DNA of 64,000 nt from the NCBI RefSeq assembly GCF_945956965.1, contig NZ_CAMFJS010000002.1, forward strand, positions 62,001-126,000, given 5' to 3'. Made by a program: the position numbers and the translations under genes. The notes below the pieces were generated by a model. That model saw only the letters and a list, made by a program, of their open reading frames with translations, was not told where the DNA came from and did not search any database. The stretch is from an uncultured Roseateles sp. (GTDB taxonomy: Bacteria; Pseudomonadota; Gammaproteobacteria; Burkholderiales; Burkholderiaceae_C). Position 1 is the first letter of the stretch. Each line of letters opens with the position of its first letter. Of the stretch, positions 35,553 to 44,985 are shown piece after piece.

Positions 35553-36704
35553 CTAGCGTGACAGTGCCGTGATGCCTGCATGACCGGCCACTTGAATGGG
35601 GGGGAGTGCTGTGGGACCTGCTGCCGCCCGGTAGCCCTTGCATTCCAAGGCCCAGCCTTCAGTGGCGCAGGCTTGGCTGTGTTGCTGCACATGCAGGGTG
35701 CTCAAGCCCTTGGCGGCGGCGCGTTGCACCAGGCTTTCGGCCTGGGCCGGGGTCAGTTGCAGAGCGAATCGTGCCCAGCGTTTTTGCAGCAGAGGCTGGG
35801 CCCAGGCGTCTTCCAGTGCCCAGCGGATTTCGGCTTCGCTATTCAAGGCCTGCACCGCCAGCACGCGCGGCGCCAAGGCCATGATGAAGCGATTGAAATC
35901 GCCGCGCAGGGTCGCGCTGGGCAGCAGGCTTTCGATGCGGCTCAGGCGTTGGCTCCAGCCGGGCTTGGCCAGTTGGCGGGTGACCAAGGCTTGCAGGGCC
36001 TGGATCGGGTTGAACAGGCGCAAGCGGTTGGGCGGCAGCACGTTCATGGGAATTTGCGCGGCTTCTTCATGGCTCAACTCGGTGACAAAGCTGCACAGCA
36101 CGGCAATGCGCTGCCACTCGGCGGGGCCGAGGCCGGCGATGCGTTGGATCGGGCCCTCCGCCACGCTTTGCGCCACCGCGCTGGCACTGTGCCAATCATG
36201 CTGTGCCTTGGCCTTGTTGGCGGCGCGGCTCATCAGGGCCAGGTTGCCTGCGGCATAGCCGGCGTCGTCGCGCACACGGTCTACCGAGGCTTGATTGCGC
36301 GCGCTGCCTTGTTGGCTGAGAGCCTGGCGGGTGATGGGGCAATGCGCGACCTGCAGCTGTTGCAGATAGTTGGGTGTGAGCAGCACATCTTCGAAGCTGC
36401 GCCCGCGGGCCCAGGCATGAGTGCGCAGATGCAACCAGAGCTGGGTCTGGCTGTTGGCGCGCAGGGTGCGGCGGCCGAAGGTGGCGCAGCCGGCTTGCCA
36501 GCCATGGCGCAGGGCGGAGGTGGCGAACAGGTGCTCCACCGGCGGCGTCAGGCCATGATGGGCGAAATCCCAACCCAGGCGCAGGCCCAGACTTTGGTGG
36601 GCCGGCAAGGCAACAGCATGGGCTTTGCTGCTGTTGTGGTCAAAGCTCAGGACTTGTTGCTGCTGCTGAGCGGCGGGGGCTGCGGTCAGTGTCATTTTTT
36701 CCAT
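35553..36704 (-). CDS. HNH-nuclease-like protein of unknown function
   Basis: Protein of about 383 residues. The middle (about residues 120-165) has HCPITRQALS, ASVDRVRDDAGYAAGNLALM and SRAANKAK. This is the pattern of HNH endonucleases, in which a CPxT-like turn is followed by DR-x-x-GY-x-x-GN and an N-x-x-K helix. The N-terminal part (LGWDFAHHGLTPPVEHLF) and the C-terminal half match nothing I know. The ATG at 36704 is preferred over 36737 because of a GGAG nearby, but the start is unsure. It is divergent from a WYL-domain regulator 100 bp away; such pairing is common for defence or stress genes (inference). Confidence 0.65.
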   Translation of the reverse strand: MEKMTLTAAPAAQQQQQVLSFDHNSSKAHAVALPAHQSLGLRLGWDFAHHGLTPPVEHLFATSALRHGWQAGCATFGRRTLRANSQTQLWLHLRTHAWARGRSFEDVLLTPNYLQQLQVAHCPITRQALSQQGSARNQASVDRVRDDAGYAAGNLALMSRAANKAKAQHDWHSASAVAQSVAEGPIQRIAGLGPAEWQRIAVLCSFVTELSHEEAAQIPMNVLPPNRLRLFNPIQALQALVTRQLAKPGWSQRLSRIESLLPSATLRGDFNRFIMALAPRVLAVQALNSEAEIRWALEDAWAQPLLQKRWARFALQLTPAQAESLVQRAAAKGLSTLHVQQHSQACATEGWALECKGYRAAAGPTALPPIQVAGHAGITALSR

Positions 36705-36804
36705 GCTCCAGGTTGCCGGCCCGCGCATCCTTTGCACCGACCTTGTGGCACAGTGTCTGGCGCTGCTGGCTCATAGCGTGAGCCAGTGAAAATCAGGAGG
36801 AAAA

Positions 36805-37788
36805 GTGGACCGAACCGAACGTTTCTACAAAATCGAACTGATGATCCGTAACCGGGAATGCGTCAGCTTCGCCCAGTTGCTGGAGGCACTGGAGGTGTCG
36901 CCGGCCACGCTCAAGCGCGATTTGCAATACCTGCGTGAGCGCATGGACGCCCCGATTGAGTACGACGCCGCTGCTAACGGCTATCGGTTTGGCCAGCAAT
37001 ACCGCGGCCAGCAGCATGAGTTGCCGGGCGTCTGGTTCAGTGAGAAAGAGCTGCATGCCTTGCTGACCATGCACCAGATGCTTTCCGGCCTGGATGAAGA
37101 CGGCATCCTCAGCCGCCACTTGCAACCCATGTTCGACAAGCTCAGCGGCATGCTGGGCGCCGACGAGGCGGAAGCCAAGGCCCTGAGCCAGCGCATCAAG
37201 CTGATCAGCACGGCCAAGCGGCGGGTGCCCTCGGAGTTCTTCGAGACCGTGGGCAGTGCGGTGGTGAAGCGCTTGCGGCTCAAGCTGCGCTATCGCAGCC
37301 GAGGCAAGGGCGGGCAAGGCAATGCAGTGAGCGAGCGCACGGTGTCACCGCAGCGCTTGGTGCACTATCGCAATACCTGGTACCTGGATGCTTGGTGCCA
37401 TCAAAGCGAAGGCTTCCGGCGCTTCGCCTTGGATGCGGTGGAGGCGGCCGAGATGCTGGCTGAGAAAGCCAAGGCGGTGGCCATCAAACAGCTGGAAGCC
37501 GAGCTGGATCAGGGCTACGGCATCTTTGCCGGGGCGCAGACGCGCGAGGCGAATCTGATCTTCAGCGCCGATGCGGCGCAGTGGGTGTCCAAAGAAGAAT
37601 GGCACCCGGCACAAAGCAGCGCCTGGCTGGCCGATGGGCGCTGGCAGCTGCGGGTGCCTTTTGTGGACGCCACCGAGTTGCTGATGGACCTTTTGCGCCA
37701 TGCAGGCCAGGTGGAAGTGGTGGCGCCGGCAGAGCTGCGCCATGCCTTTGCCAAGCGGCTGCGGCAGGCCGTCGAGATGTTGAACTAG
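36805..37788 (+). CDS. WYL-domain transcriptional regulator (YafY type)
   Basis: Regulator of 327 residues. The N-terminal HTH (FAQLLEALEVSPATLKRDL) leads to the winged helix ending YDAAANGYRFG, and the WYL domain contains RLVHYRNTWYLDAWCH and SEGFRRFALDAVE. The C-terminal WCX region ends with ELRHAFAKRLRQAVEML. WYL domains bind small effectors or nucleic acid. The start is a GTG at 36805 with a perfect AGGAGG 4 nt upstream, which decides it. Divergent from the HNH-like gene, whose expression it may control. Confidence 0.93.
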   Translation: MDRTERFYKIELMIRNRECVSFAQLLEALEVSPATLKRDLQYLRERMDAPIEYDAAANGYRFGQQYRGQQHELPGVWFSEKELHALLTMHQMLSGLDEDGILSRHLQPMFDKLSGMLGADEAEAKALSQRIKLISTAKRRVPSEFFETVGSAVVKRLRLKLRYRSRGKGGQGNAVSERTVSPQRLVHYRNTWYLDAWCHQSEGFRRFALDAVEAAEMLAEKAKAVAIKQLEAELDQGYGIFAGAQTREANLIFSADAAQWVSKEEWHPAQSSAWLADGRWQLRVPFVDATELLMDLLRHAGQVEVVAPAELRHAFAKRLRQAVEMLN

Positions 37789-37848
37789 GAAGATGGAGCG
37801 CCCCCCGCCCGTCCAACTGGGGGGGCGGGCGCTGCTCAGCCTCTTGGC

Positions 37849-38262
37849 TCAGAGCAAATCGGCCGGCACATTGCCGCCGTTATCGGCCAGCTTTTGCAGC
37901 ACGGTCTTGTGCAGCCACATATTCATTTGCGCTGAGTCGCTCATTTTTTCGCTCGGGCAGCCCAACTCGGTGGCCAGTTCCTTGCGGGCGGCCAGGCTGC
38001 TGTCCAGATCGAGCAGCTTGAGCAGGTCCACGATGGAGACTTTCCAGTTCAGCTTCTCGGCATGTTTGGCCGCCAGAGCTTCCAGCTGAGCGACAACGTC
38101 GACGACTGAGATGGCTTGCACAGCGAGTGCTGCGGCTTGTGTCTGCAGCGGAGCCTGCGCTGCGGCATCCGCCACGGCCCCTGTGGTCGCGGCTGCCGGC
38201 TCTGCCGTGGCCGTTTTGGATCCGAAACCCAGCTTGTCAAGAATCTTGCCGAAAAAGCTCAT
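37849..38262 (-). CDS. DUF3597 domain protein
   Basis: Protein of 137 residues. A short amphipathic N terminus (SFFGKILDKLGFG) and an Ala/Thr-rich linker precede the DUF3597 domain: SVVDVVAQLEALAAKHAEKL, NWKVSIVDLLKLLDLDSS, LAARKELATELGCP. The family is widespread in proteobacteria and its function is unknown. A GGGAG ribosome site lies 7 nt before the ATG. It converges with the WYL regulator across a GC-rich stretch. Confidence 0.9.
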   Translation of the reverse strand: MSFFGKILDKLGFGSKTATAEPAAATTGAVADAAAQAPLQTQAAALAVQAISVVDVVAQLEALAAKHAEKLNWKVSIVDLLKLLDLDSSLAARKELATELGCPSEKMSDSAQMNMWLHKTVLQKLADNGGNVPADLL

Positions 38263-38337
38263 GGGGCGCTCCCTTGCTTAGATGTTTGGAAGCGCCAAGT
38301 TTGGCCGAGGTCGGCGTGATTCTTGTGACCGAAACGG

Positions 38338-38937
38338 TCAGCTGGCGGCCTCGTCACTGGAATCGGCTTCAGCCCGCTGCAGGCGCTCGCTGTGCCAATA
38401 CACATCGTCGCCGCCCAGGCCGTCGAGGTTGGCGCGGTTGAGCACGCGGGCCAGCACGAAGAGCAGGTCGGAAAGGCGGTTCAGATACTGGCGCGGCGCG
38501 GCATTGATGGCCTCGCTGGCGGCCAGGGTGACCACTGCGCGCTCAGCCCGGCGTGCCACGGTGCGGCAGACATGGGCAATGGCGGCGCTGCGGGTGCCGG
38601 CCGGCAATATGAATTCCTTCAAGCGCGGCAGGGCAGCGTTGTAGTGGGCCAGCGCTTCGTCCAGGCGCAGCACGGCGTCGAGCTTGAGCAGCTCATAGCC
38701 GGGCATGCAAAGCTCGCCGCCGAGGTTGAAGAGTTCGTGCTGAATCGTGATCAGCAGCTCGCGCACATCGGCGGGCAGGGGCTCGGCCAGGAGCACGCCG
38801 ATTTGCGAGTTCAGCTCATCTACATCGCCCATGGCCTGCACGCGCAGATGGTCTTTGGGCACGCGGCTGCCATCGCCGAGGCCGGTGGTGCCGTCGTCGC
38901 CGGTACGGGTGGCAATGCTGGAAAGTCGGTTGGCCAT
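38338..38937 (-). CDS. Cob(I)yrinic acid a,c-diamide adenosyltransferase, PduO/MMAB type
   Basis: Converts cob(I)alamin or its precursor and ATP to the adenosyl form. Protein of 199 residues with the ATP-binding N terminus SIATRTGDDGTTGLGDGSR and the conserved FILPAGTRSAAIAHVCRTVA-type segment containing the RR pair (ARRAER), both diagnostic of the PduO family. The longer open frame from 39051 is rejected because the family N terminus begins at the ATG at 38937. No cobalamin biosynthesis genes or B12 riboswitch are near, so it may act in corrinoid salvage. Confidence 0.93.
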   Translation of the reverse strand: MANRLSSIATRTGDDGTTGLGDGSRVPKDHLRVQAMGDVDELNSQIGVLLAEPLPADVRELLITIQHELFNLGGELCMPGYELLKLDAVLRLDEALAHYNAALPRLKEFILPAGTRSAAIAHVCRTVARRAERAVVTLAASEAINAAPRQYLNRLSDLLFVLARVLNRANLDGLGGDDVYWHSERLQRAEADSSDEAAS

Positions 38938-39085
38938 GGTCGGGGGATTCGTCAAGAGTGGCTGGATTGGTGAACCCGCCATCTTGCCCCAACTTGGCGC
39001 AGCCTTGTGCTGCGCAGGCTTTTGAAGCCTTGGCCCTTGTGCGTCAATCAAGACGCTTGGCCGCCTGAGTCAGGCGGCGGAGGGC

Positions 39086-39319
39086 TCAGTGCTTGCGTCC
39101 GCCGCTGCGGTGGATGGGCGGCTTGTTGGCGTGACTGTGATCGCCGTGGAGTCCCTCGGGGTGGGGTGGCGGCACGCGCTGAACTTGTTCGGGCGCTTGG
39201 GCGTCGAGCGGTGTGCGGCGGAACTCTTGCAAGATCAGGCCGAACAGATCAAAGCGGATTGCGCCCAACACGGCCAGCACCAGGGCCAGCACGATCAGAA
39301 TCAGGGTCAGGTCAGACAT
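39086..39319 (-). CDS. Small single-pass membrane protein, unknown function
   Basis: Protein of 77 residues: one N-terminal hydrophobic helix (LTLILIVLALVLAVLGAI), then RFDLFGLILQEFRRTPLD and a His/Pro-rich hydrophilic tail (HPEGLHGDHSHANKPP). GGAGGT sits 5 nt before the ATG, a strong sign that it is expressed. I know no named family. The His-rich tail could bind a metal, but this is only a composition argument. Confidence 0.65.
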   Translation of the reverse strand: MSDLTLILIVLALVLAVLGAIRFDLFGLILQEFRRTPLDAQAPEQVQRVPPPHPEGLHGDHSHANKPPIHRSGGRKH

Positions 39320-39409
39320 CGGGCACCTCCATTGAAGTTTTATCTTGCATCAATGGTGGCACCCGAACCAGTGCGGAGCAAGTGGCATTTGACGGCCACT
39401 TGCCCAAGG

Positions 39410-40903
39410 TCAAAACTGGTGGTTGTACTGCAGGCCCAGCAAGGCCGAGCTCAGCGTGTAACGACCACGCAGAGTGGCGCAGCTGGAGGTGTTCTTCGAG
39501 GCATCGCAGACTGCCGAACCCGCTGCGTTGACCACGCCACCGTTGTCGTAGTTATTGACCTGCGAGGCGGCGATATTGATGTAGCTCAGCGCCACGTCGA
39601 TCGAGCTCTTGTTGTTGAACTTCCAGTTGAAGCCGCCAGAGACCCAGACGCGATCATTGTCGGGAATGGATGGTGTGCGGGTCGACAGCTTGACGGGCGA
39701 CTGGTCAAACGCCAGGCCGCCGCGCAGCTTGAGCTGGTCGTTCCACTGGTAGTTCACGCCGAAGGAAGCGCGGATGGTGTTGATCCAGTTCTCAGGCGTG
39801 ACCGAGTCGGGCAGGTTGTTGGAGAAGTCCACACGCAGCTCGGAGAAGCGCGAGTGGCGGGTCACCGTCACGTCGCCCATCACCGCCAGCTTGTCTTGCT
39901 GCTTGAAGAAGTTGAAGGACAGCGATTCGGGCGTGTCGACAGACAGGTTGACGTCGCTATCGGTGTAAGCAGCCAGCAGGCGTTGCTGCACGGCGGTGCC
40001 GGCACCGGGCAGGGCGCCGTTGAGCAGGGTGGCCAGGTTGCCAGCCGGCGTCTGCACTTGCCACTTCGATGTGCCGCTGAGCTTATGGCTGATGGCCGAG
40101 CGGTAGGCAACGCCGAAACGGGTGTTTTCGTCGTAGTTGTACATCAGGCCCAGGTTGTAGCCAAAGCCCCAGTCGGTGCCTTCGATGTCAACACGGCCGG
40201 AGTACAGCGGGTTGCCGGAAACGGTCTTGATCAGGCCGCCCAGCTTGTTCATCACAGCGGCTTGGATTACTTCTGTCGGCACGCCCGGCACTGCATTGGC
40301 GGCAACTTGCTGCGCCACCACCAGGGCCATGGCGCCGGAGCCGAAGTCAGCACCCTTGCTCAGCTTGCCTTCGATGTACTGGGCGGTCAGGCCACCACCG
40401 ACGGTCAGCTTTTCATTGACCTTGAAGGCCAGCGAAGGGTTCAGGGCAACGGTCTTCAGCTCGGTGCCGATGGTGTTGTAGCGGCCGGTCCAGTCTTCCT
40501 TGTACTCGCTCTTGGAGCCAAAGGGCACGAACATGCCGAAGCCCAGGCTCAGGCTGTCAGACAGCTGATGGCTCAGGTAAGCGTGTGGCACAGCTGTGGT
40601 GGCAACGAACTTGCCGCCATCGCTGCCCTTGATGGGCAGGCCGAAGGAGGTGGTGGAGCCTTGGTCTTCAAACTTGCCGGTCGGGATCACGATGTTCAAA
40701 ACACCCGAAGCTTGTGTGCCACCCAAGCGTGCCGAAGCTGCCGGGTTGTAGAACAGGCCCGAGGCGTCAGACGCTTCGGCGGCATTGGCGTTGGCCGTGC
40801 CTTGGGCCGACGCGGATTGCGAACCGAAGTGGTAGCCCGACGCTTGGGCGCCGCCGATGAGGGCCAGCAGGGCCAAGCCGAGGGTGGATTGAGCGAAACG
40901 CAT
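39410..40903 (-). CDS. FadL/TodX family outer-membrane transporter
   Basis: Outer-membrane barrel of 497 residues for uptake of long-chain fatty acids or other hydrophobic compounds. After the signal peptide (LALLALIGGAQASG) comes SASAQGTANANAAEASDASG and LFYNPAASARLGGTQ, the FadL N-terminal hatch with its NPA motif. The C terminus ends LLGLQYNHQF with terminal Phe for barrel assembly. A cysteine pair near the C terminus (CDASKNTSSC) may form a loop disulfide. GGAGA precedes the start. It diverges from the acylase gene, so the two may serve linked roles on acylated substrates (inference). Confidence 0.93.
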   Translation of the reverse strand: MRFAQSTLGLALLALIGGAQASGYHFGSQSASAQGTANANAAEASDASGLFYNPAASARLGGTQASGVLNIVIPTGKFEDQGSTTSFGLPIKGSDGGKFVATTAVPHAYLSHQLSDSLSLGFGMFVPFGSKSEYKEDWTGRYNTIGTELKTVALNPSLAFKVNEKLTVGGGLTAQYIEGKLSKGADFGSGAMALVVAQQVAANAVPGVPTEVIQAAVMNKLGGLIKTVSGNPLYSGRVDIEGTDWGFGYNLGLMYNYDENTRFGVAYRSAISHKLSGTSKWQVQTPAGNLATLLNGALPGAGTAVQQRLLAAYTDSDVNLSVDTPESLSFNFFKQQDKLAVMGDVTVTRHSRFSELRVDFSNNLPDSVTPENWINTIRASFGVNYQWNDQLKLRGGLAFDQSPVKLSTRTPSIPDNDRVWVSGGFNWKFNNKSSIDVALSYINIAASQVNNYDNGGVVNAAGSAVCDASKNTSSCATLRGRYTLSSALLGLQYNHQF

Positions 40904-41054
40904 GTGAGTCTCCGAATGTTGTTGGGGGCGCCATCTATAGCGGCATCTATGTTTTTAATGATAGCCTGCGCTGGCCTTGACACATGTTCAAAAAACAACG
41001 AGCAGGTTGGCCATGCGCGCCATGCGAACCTGACTCTGACCCTCAGGAGACATC

Positions 41055-43547
41055 ATGTTCAAACCCCATAAGCCCGCGGCCAAATTAGAGTCGCCACTCT
41101 TTTTTAAACCGCTGGTTGCCGCGATGGCGAGCGCCTTGCTGCTGAGCGCCTGCGGTGGCGACAGCGACAGCAACCCCACGGTTCCAGAGGCGCCGGCCAG
41201 CCCCACCTTCTCCGCCGAGATTCGCAGCACCAGCTATGGCGTGCCGCACATCAAGGCCGACAACTTCAAGGGCGCGGGCTATGGCTATGGCTATGCCTTC
41301 GCCAAAGACCATATTTGCTTGTTTGCGCAGGAGTTGGTGACCCTGCACGGTGAGCGCTCGCGCTATTTCGGCGATGTGGATGCCAAGGGCAACCCCATCA
41401 CCTATCTGGGCCAGTTTGGTGACTTCACGCCCAATCTGTCCTCAGACTTTTTCTACAAGACCTTGATGACGCCGGCACTGGCGCAAAACATGAAGGCGGC
41501 GGCGGGCGTGGAGATCCGCGACATGGTCAGCGGCTTTGTGGCCGGCTACAACCGCTATCTGCGTGACCAGGGCGTCAACGGCCTGCCCAGCGAATGCAAG
41601 GGCGCGGCCTGGGTCAAGCCGATGACCGAGGACGATGCCTACTTCCGCTTCAACCAAGCGAGCATGGCGGGCAGTTCCATGCAGTTCATCAACGCCATTG
41701 GCTCGGCCCAGCCACCGCTCGTCAAGCCCAGCGGTGCCGCACCGGTCTTGAGCGCCAAGGCTTTGAGCAAGAAGTCCACCCAGATGGCGGTGCTGAGCTC
41801 GCCGCTGATTGAGAACACCCGCTGGTTGCAAGAGCATGTGATCGGCTCCAACGGCTACGGCCTGGGCAAGGGCGTGACCCAAAGCGGCGCCGGCATGGTG
41901 CTGGGCAACCCGCACTTCCCGTGGTGGGGGGCTCTGCGCCTGCATCAGCTGCACATCACCATTCCCGGCAAGTTCGATGTGATGGGCGCCACGCTGCTGG
42001 GCGCCGTGGTGCCGCTGATCGGCTTCAACAAGGATGTGGCCTGGACCCACACCTTCTCCACCGACAACCGCTTCACCCTGTTCCAGCTCAAGCTCGACCC
42101 AGCAGACCCCACGCGTTATCAGGTGGATGGCACGTTCAAGGCGATGACGCAGACGCCGGTGACGGTGCAGGCCTTGCAGGCCGATGGCAGCCTCAAGGCC
42201 ATCACCCGCACCATGTACGGCACCGACTACGGTCCCCTGCTCAGCGATGGCGCTACTTTTGCCTGGGGCAGTGCGGCCGCCTTTGCGATCCGTGACGCCA
42301 ATTACAGCAACTACAAGCTGCTGGATCAGGCGCTGCTGAACGGTAAGGCCACCAGCGCGGCCAGCTTGCGTGAGTCGCTGGCCACCTATAACGCCATGCC
42401 CTGGGTCAACACCATGGCGGCGGACAAGGACGGCAAGGCGCTGTATGCCAATTACTCGGTGGCCGCCAATGTCAGCGATGCGCAGCTGGGTGCTTGCGTC
42501 AACAGCCCGACCGGCCAGTTCCTGCTGGCCAGCCGGGGCTTGGTGCTGATGGACGGCAGCAAGTCGACCTGCCAGTGGACGGGTGCCATCCCGGCAGCGC
42601 AGCGGCCTTATGTGCTGCGTGATGACTACATCGTCAATGCCAACGACAGCCATTGGTTCCCCAACCAGAACACGCGCCTGAGCGGCTATCCCAAGATCAT
42701 CGCCACCGGCCCGGATGCCGAAGGCAAGGTCCAGGGCGAGCGCACCCGTACCGGCCATGTGCAGGTGCTGGACCGCATGAGCGGCGCCGACGGCCTGGCC
42801 GGCAAGGGCTTCACTCTGAGCAATTTGCAGCAGGTCTATCAGAAGAGCCGCTTCTTCAAGGCGGAAATGTGGCTGGACGAGTTCCTGGCTGCAACCTGCA
42901 GCGGCGGCTCACTCACTGCCCTGGACAGCAAGGGCGTGAGCACCGACCTCACCAAGGCCTGCGGCGTGCTGAGCATCTGGAAGAAGACCGAAGGCCTGGT
43001 GGACCCGGGCTCACTCTTGTTCCGCAAGCTTTACGAGCTGACGGGTGAGTTGAAGGACGCCAGCTACTGGCGCATTCCTTACGACGCTGCCGATCCGGTC
43101 TACACGCCCAAGGGCTTCAACACCGCCAATACCAAGGCGGCCACTTTGCTGGCCGACGCGGTGAACTGGTTTGCAGCCCAAGGCATGCCGCTGGAAGAGG
43201 TCAATGCACGCCGCCAGGTCATCGTGCGCGACAGCGCGCCGATCTCGGTGCCCGGCGGCCGCTACACCTTCAACAATGTGCGCGGCAATCTGAGCAGCGG
43301 CTTGTACGGCGACCCGGTTTACGGCAATAGCTATATGCAGTTCGTCACCTTCGATGCCAATGGCCCGGTGGCTGAGGGCATGCTGACTTACTCGCAGTCC
43401 AGCCATATCCTGTCGCCCAACTTTGCTGACCAGACCAAGGCCTATTCGGACATCTACCTGAAAGGCGGCAAGTGGATCAAGCTGCCCTTCAGCGAAGCCG
43501 ATATCAAGGCGGACCCGGCCTACAAGAGCATCACCATCAGTGAATGA
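41055..43547 (+). CDS. Penicillin acylase family lipoprotein (Ntn hydrolase)
   Basis: Exported Ntn acylase of 830 residues. The N terminus has a lipobox (LLLSACGGD). The alpha chain shows IRSTSYGVPHIKADNF and YGYGYAFAKDHICLFAQELV. The self-cleavage site is G|S in HVIGSNGYGLG, making Ser265 the new N-terminal nucleophile of the beta chain, followed by GMVLGNPHFPWWGALRLHQL. Related enzymes hydrolyse acyl-homoserine lactones, aculeacin-type lipopeptides or penicillins; the substrate here is undetermined. An AGGAGA ribosome site precedes 41055. The following flavoprotein gene overlaps by 8 nt. Confidence 0.92.
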   Translation: MFKPHKPAAKLESPLFFKPLVAAMASALLLSACGGDSDSNPTVPEAPASPTFSAEIRSTSYGVPHIKADNFKGAGYGYGYAFAKDHICLFAQELVTLHGERSRYFGDVDAKGNPITYLGQFGDFTPNLSSDFFYKTLMTPALAQNMKAAAGVEIRDMVSGFVAGYNRYLRDQGVNGLPSECKGAAWVKPMTEDDAYFRFNQASMAGSSMQFINAIGSAQPPLVKPSGAAPVLSAKALSKKSTQMAVLSSPLIENTRWLQEHVIGSNGYGLGKGVTQSGAGMVLGNPHFPWWGALRLHQLHITIPGKFDVMGATLLGAVVPLIGFNKDVAWTHTFSTDNRFTLFQLKLDPADPTRYQVDGTFKAMTQTPVTVQALQADGSLKAITRTMYGTDYGPLLSDGATFAWGSAAAFAIRDANYSNYKLLDQALLNGKATSAASLRESLATYNAMPWVNTMAADKDGKALYANYSVAANVSDAQLGACVNSPTGQFLLASRGLVLMDGSKSTCQWTGAIPAAQRPYVLRDDYIVNANDSHWFPNQNTRLSGYPKIIATGPDAEGKVQGERTRTGHVQVLDRMSGADGLAGKGFTLSNLQQVYQKSRFFKAEMWLDEFLAATCSGGSLTALDSKGVSTDLTKACGVLSIWKKTEGLVDPGSLLFRKLYELTGELKDASYWRIPYDAADPVYTPKGFNTANTKAATLLADAVNWFAAQGMPLEEVNARRQVIVRDSAPISVPGGRYTFNNVRGNLSSGLYGDPVYGNSYMQFVTFDANGPVAEGMLTYSQSSHILSPNFADQTKAYSDIYLKGGKWIKLPFSEADIKADPAYKSITISE

Positions 43548-44943
43548 GCATCCTCCTGCCGTGAAAGTCGCGCTGCCCGAGACGATGCTGCAGGCTTTGC
43601 AGCAGCGTTTTGGGTCGCGCTGCAACACCAGCCTGGCCATGCGTGAACAGCATGGCCGGGATGAGTCGCCGATCGACATGCCGCCGCCCGATGTGGTGGT
43701 GTTTGCCGAGTCGGTGGAGGAGATCGCCTTTGTGCTGGGCCTGGCCCATGCGCATGCGGTGCCGGTGATCCCCTACGGCACCGGCACCTCACTGGAAGGC
43801 CATGTGCTGGCGGTGCAGGGCGGCATCAGCCTGGATGTCTCGCGCATGAACAAGATCTTGGCCGTGCATGCCGAGGATCTGACCGTGACCGTGCAGGCAG
43901 GCGTGACCCGCAAGCAGCTCAATGAGGAATTGCGCCACGCCGGCCTGTTCTTCCCCATCGACCCGGGGGCTGATGCTTCGCTGGGTGGCATGGCTGCCAC
44001 TCGCGCCAGCGGCACCAACGCCGTGCGCTACGGCACCATGCGTGAAAACGTCTTGGGGCTGACCGTGGTGTCGGGCCAGGGCCAGGTTTTGCCCACCGGC
44101 ACGCGGGCGCGCAAAAGCAGCGCCGGCTATGACCTGACCCGCTTATTCGTGGGCAGCGAAGGCACGCTGGGGGTGATTGCGGAGGTGACGCTGCGCGTCT
44201 ACCCGCTGCCGGAAGCGGTGTCGGCCGCGGTTTGTTTTTTTGCCACGGTGGACGCCGCGGTGCAGACCGCCATCCAGATCATCCAGCTGGGCGTGCCGAT
44301 TGCGCGCTGTGAGTTGCTGGACGCCAATGCCGTGCGGGCCGTCAATGCGCACGACAAGCTGGGCCTGCGCGAAGCGCCCATGCTTTTGATGGAATTCCAC
44401 GGCTCACCCGCCAGCGTGGCCGAGCAAGCGCAGACGGTGCAAGCCATCGCCGGCGAGTTCGGCGGCAAAGACTTTGAATGGGCCACCACGCCCGAGGCGC
44501 GCACCAAGCTCTGGACGGCACGCCACCATGCCTATCTGTCCGCCCTGCAAACCAGGCCGGGTTGCCGCTGCGTGACGACGGACAGCTGCGTGCCGATCTC
44601 GCGCCTGGCCGAGATCATCAATGCCTCGGTGGAAGAAGTGGAGGCCGCTGGTCTGCCCTATTACATCGTCGGACATGTGGGAGACGGCAATTTTCATATG
44701 GCTTATTTGATCGACCCAGCCATTGCGCAGGAGCGCGAAACGGCCGAGCGCTTGAGTCACCAAATGGTGCGGCGCGCGATTCAGCTGAACGGCACTTGCA
44801 GCGGCGAGCATGGCATTGGCCTGCACAAGCAGGGCTTTTTGCTGGAAGAAGCGGGTGAGCTGGCGGTGGACATGATGCGCAGCATCAAAAAGGCGCTGGA
44901 CCCGCGCGGCATCATGAACCCCGGCAAGATCTTCCGCGCCTGA
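43540..44943 (+). CDS. FAD-linked oxidase, D-lactate dehydrogenase (cytochrome)-like
   Basis: Flavoprotein of 467 residues of the GlcD/Dld class. The FAD-binding region has PYGTGTSLEGHVLA and DPGADASLGGMAATRASG, and the substrate domain has YIVGHVGDGNFHMAYL and NGTCSGEHGIGLHKQGFL, matching D-lactate dehydrogenase (cytochrome) more closely than glycolate oxidase. It oxidises D-lactate or a related 2-hydroxyacid and passes electrons to a cytochrome. The GTG start at 43540 overlaps the acylase stop by 8 nt, which implies coupled translation; no ribosome site is obvious. Confidence 0.9.
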   Translation: MNEHPPAVKVALPETMLQALQQRFGSRCNTSLAMREQHGRDESPIDMPPPDVVVFAESVEEIAFVLGLAHAHAVPVIPYGTGTSLEGHVLAVQGGISLDVSRMNKILAVHAEDLTVTVQAGVTRKQLNEELRHAGLFFPIDPGADASLGGMAATRASGTNAVRYGTMRENVLGLTVVSGQGQVLPTGTRARKSSAGYDLTRLFVGSEGTLGVIAEVTLRVYPLPEAVSAAVCFFATVDAAVQTAIQIIQLGVPIARCELLDANAVRAVNAHDKLGLREAPMLLMEFHGSPASVAEQAQTVQAIAGEFGGKDFEWATTPEARTKLWTARHHAYLSALQTRPGCRCVTTDSCVPISRLAEIINASVEEVEAAGLPYYIVGHVGDGNFHMAYLIDPAIAQERETAERLSHQMVRRAIQLNGTCSGEHGIGLHKQGFLLEEAGELAVDMMRSIKKALDPRGIMNPGKIFRA

Positions 44944-44967
44944 GTCGGCGCTAAAAATTAGGTCAGA

Positions 44968-44985
44968 CGGGCCATCAAGGGCCCG
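44968..44985 (+). terminator. Hairpin after the D-lactate dehydrogenase gene
   Basis: CGGGCC and GGCCCG form a 6-bp stem 25 nt after the stop. There is no T-run, so it is only a candidate. Confidence 0.35.

Noticed and set aside
37798-37845. GC-rich hairpin between the WYL and DUF3597 genes
   Set aside because: The two arms (G and C runs) match only partly and there is no T-run.
41442-42758. 438-codon minus-strand frame opposite the acylase
   Set aside because: Antisense to conserved acylase blocks; composition typical of a shadow frame.
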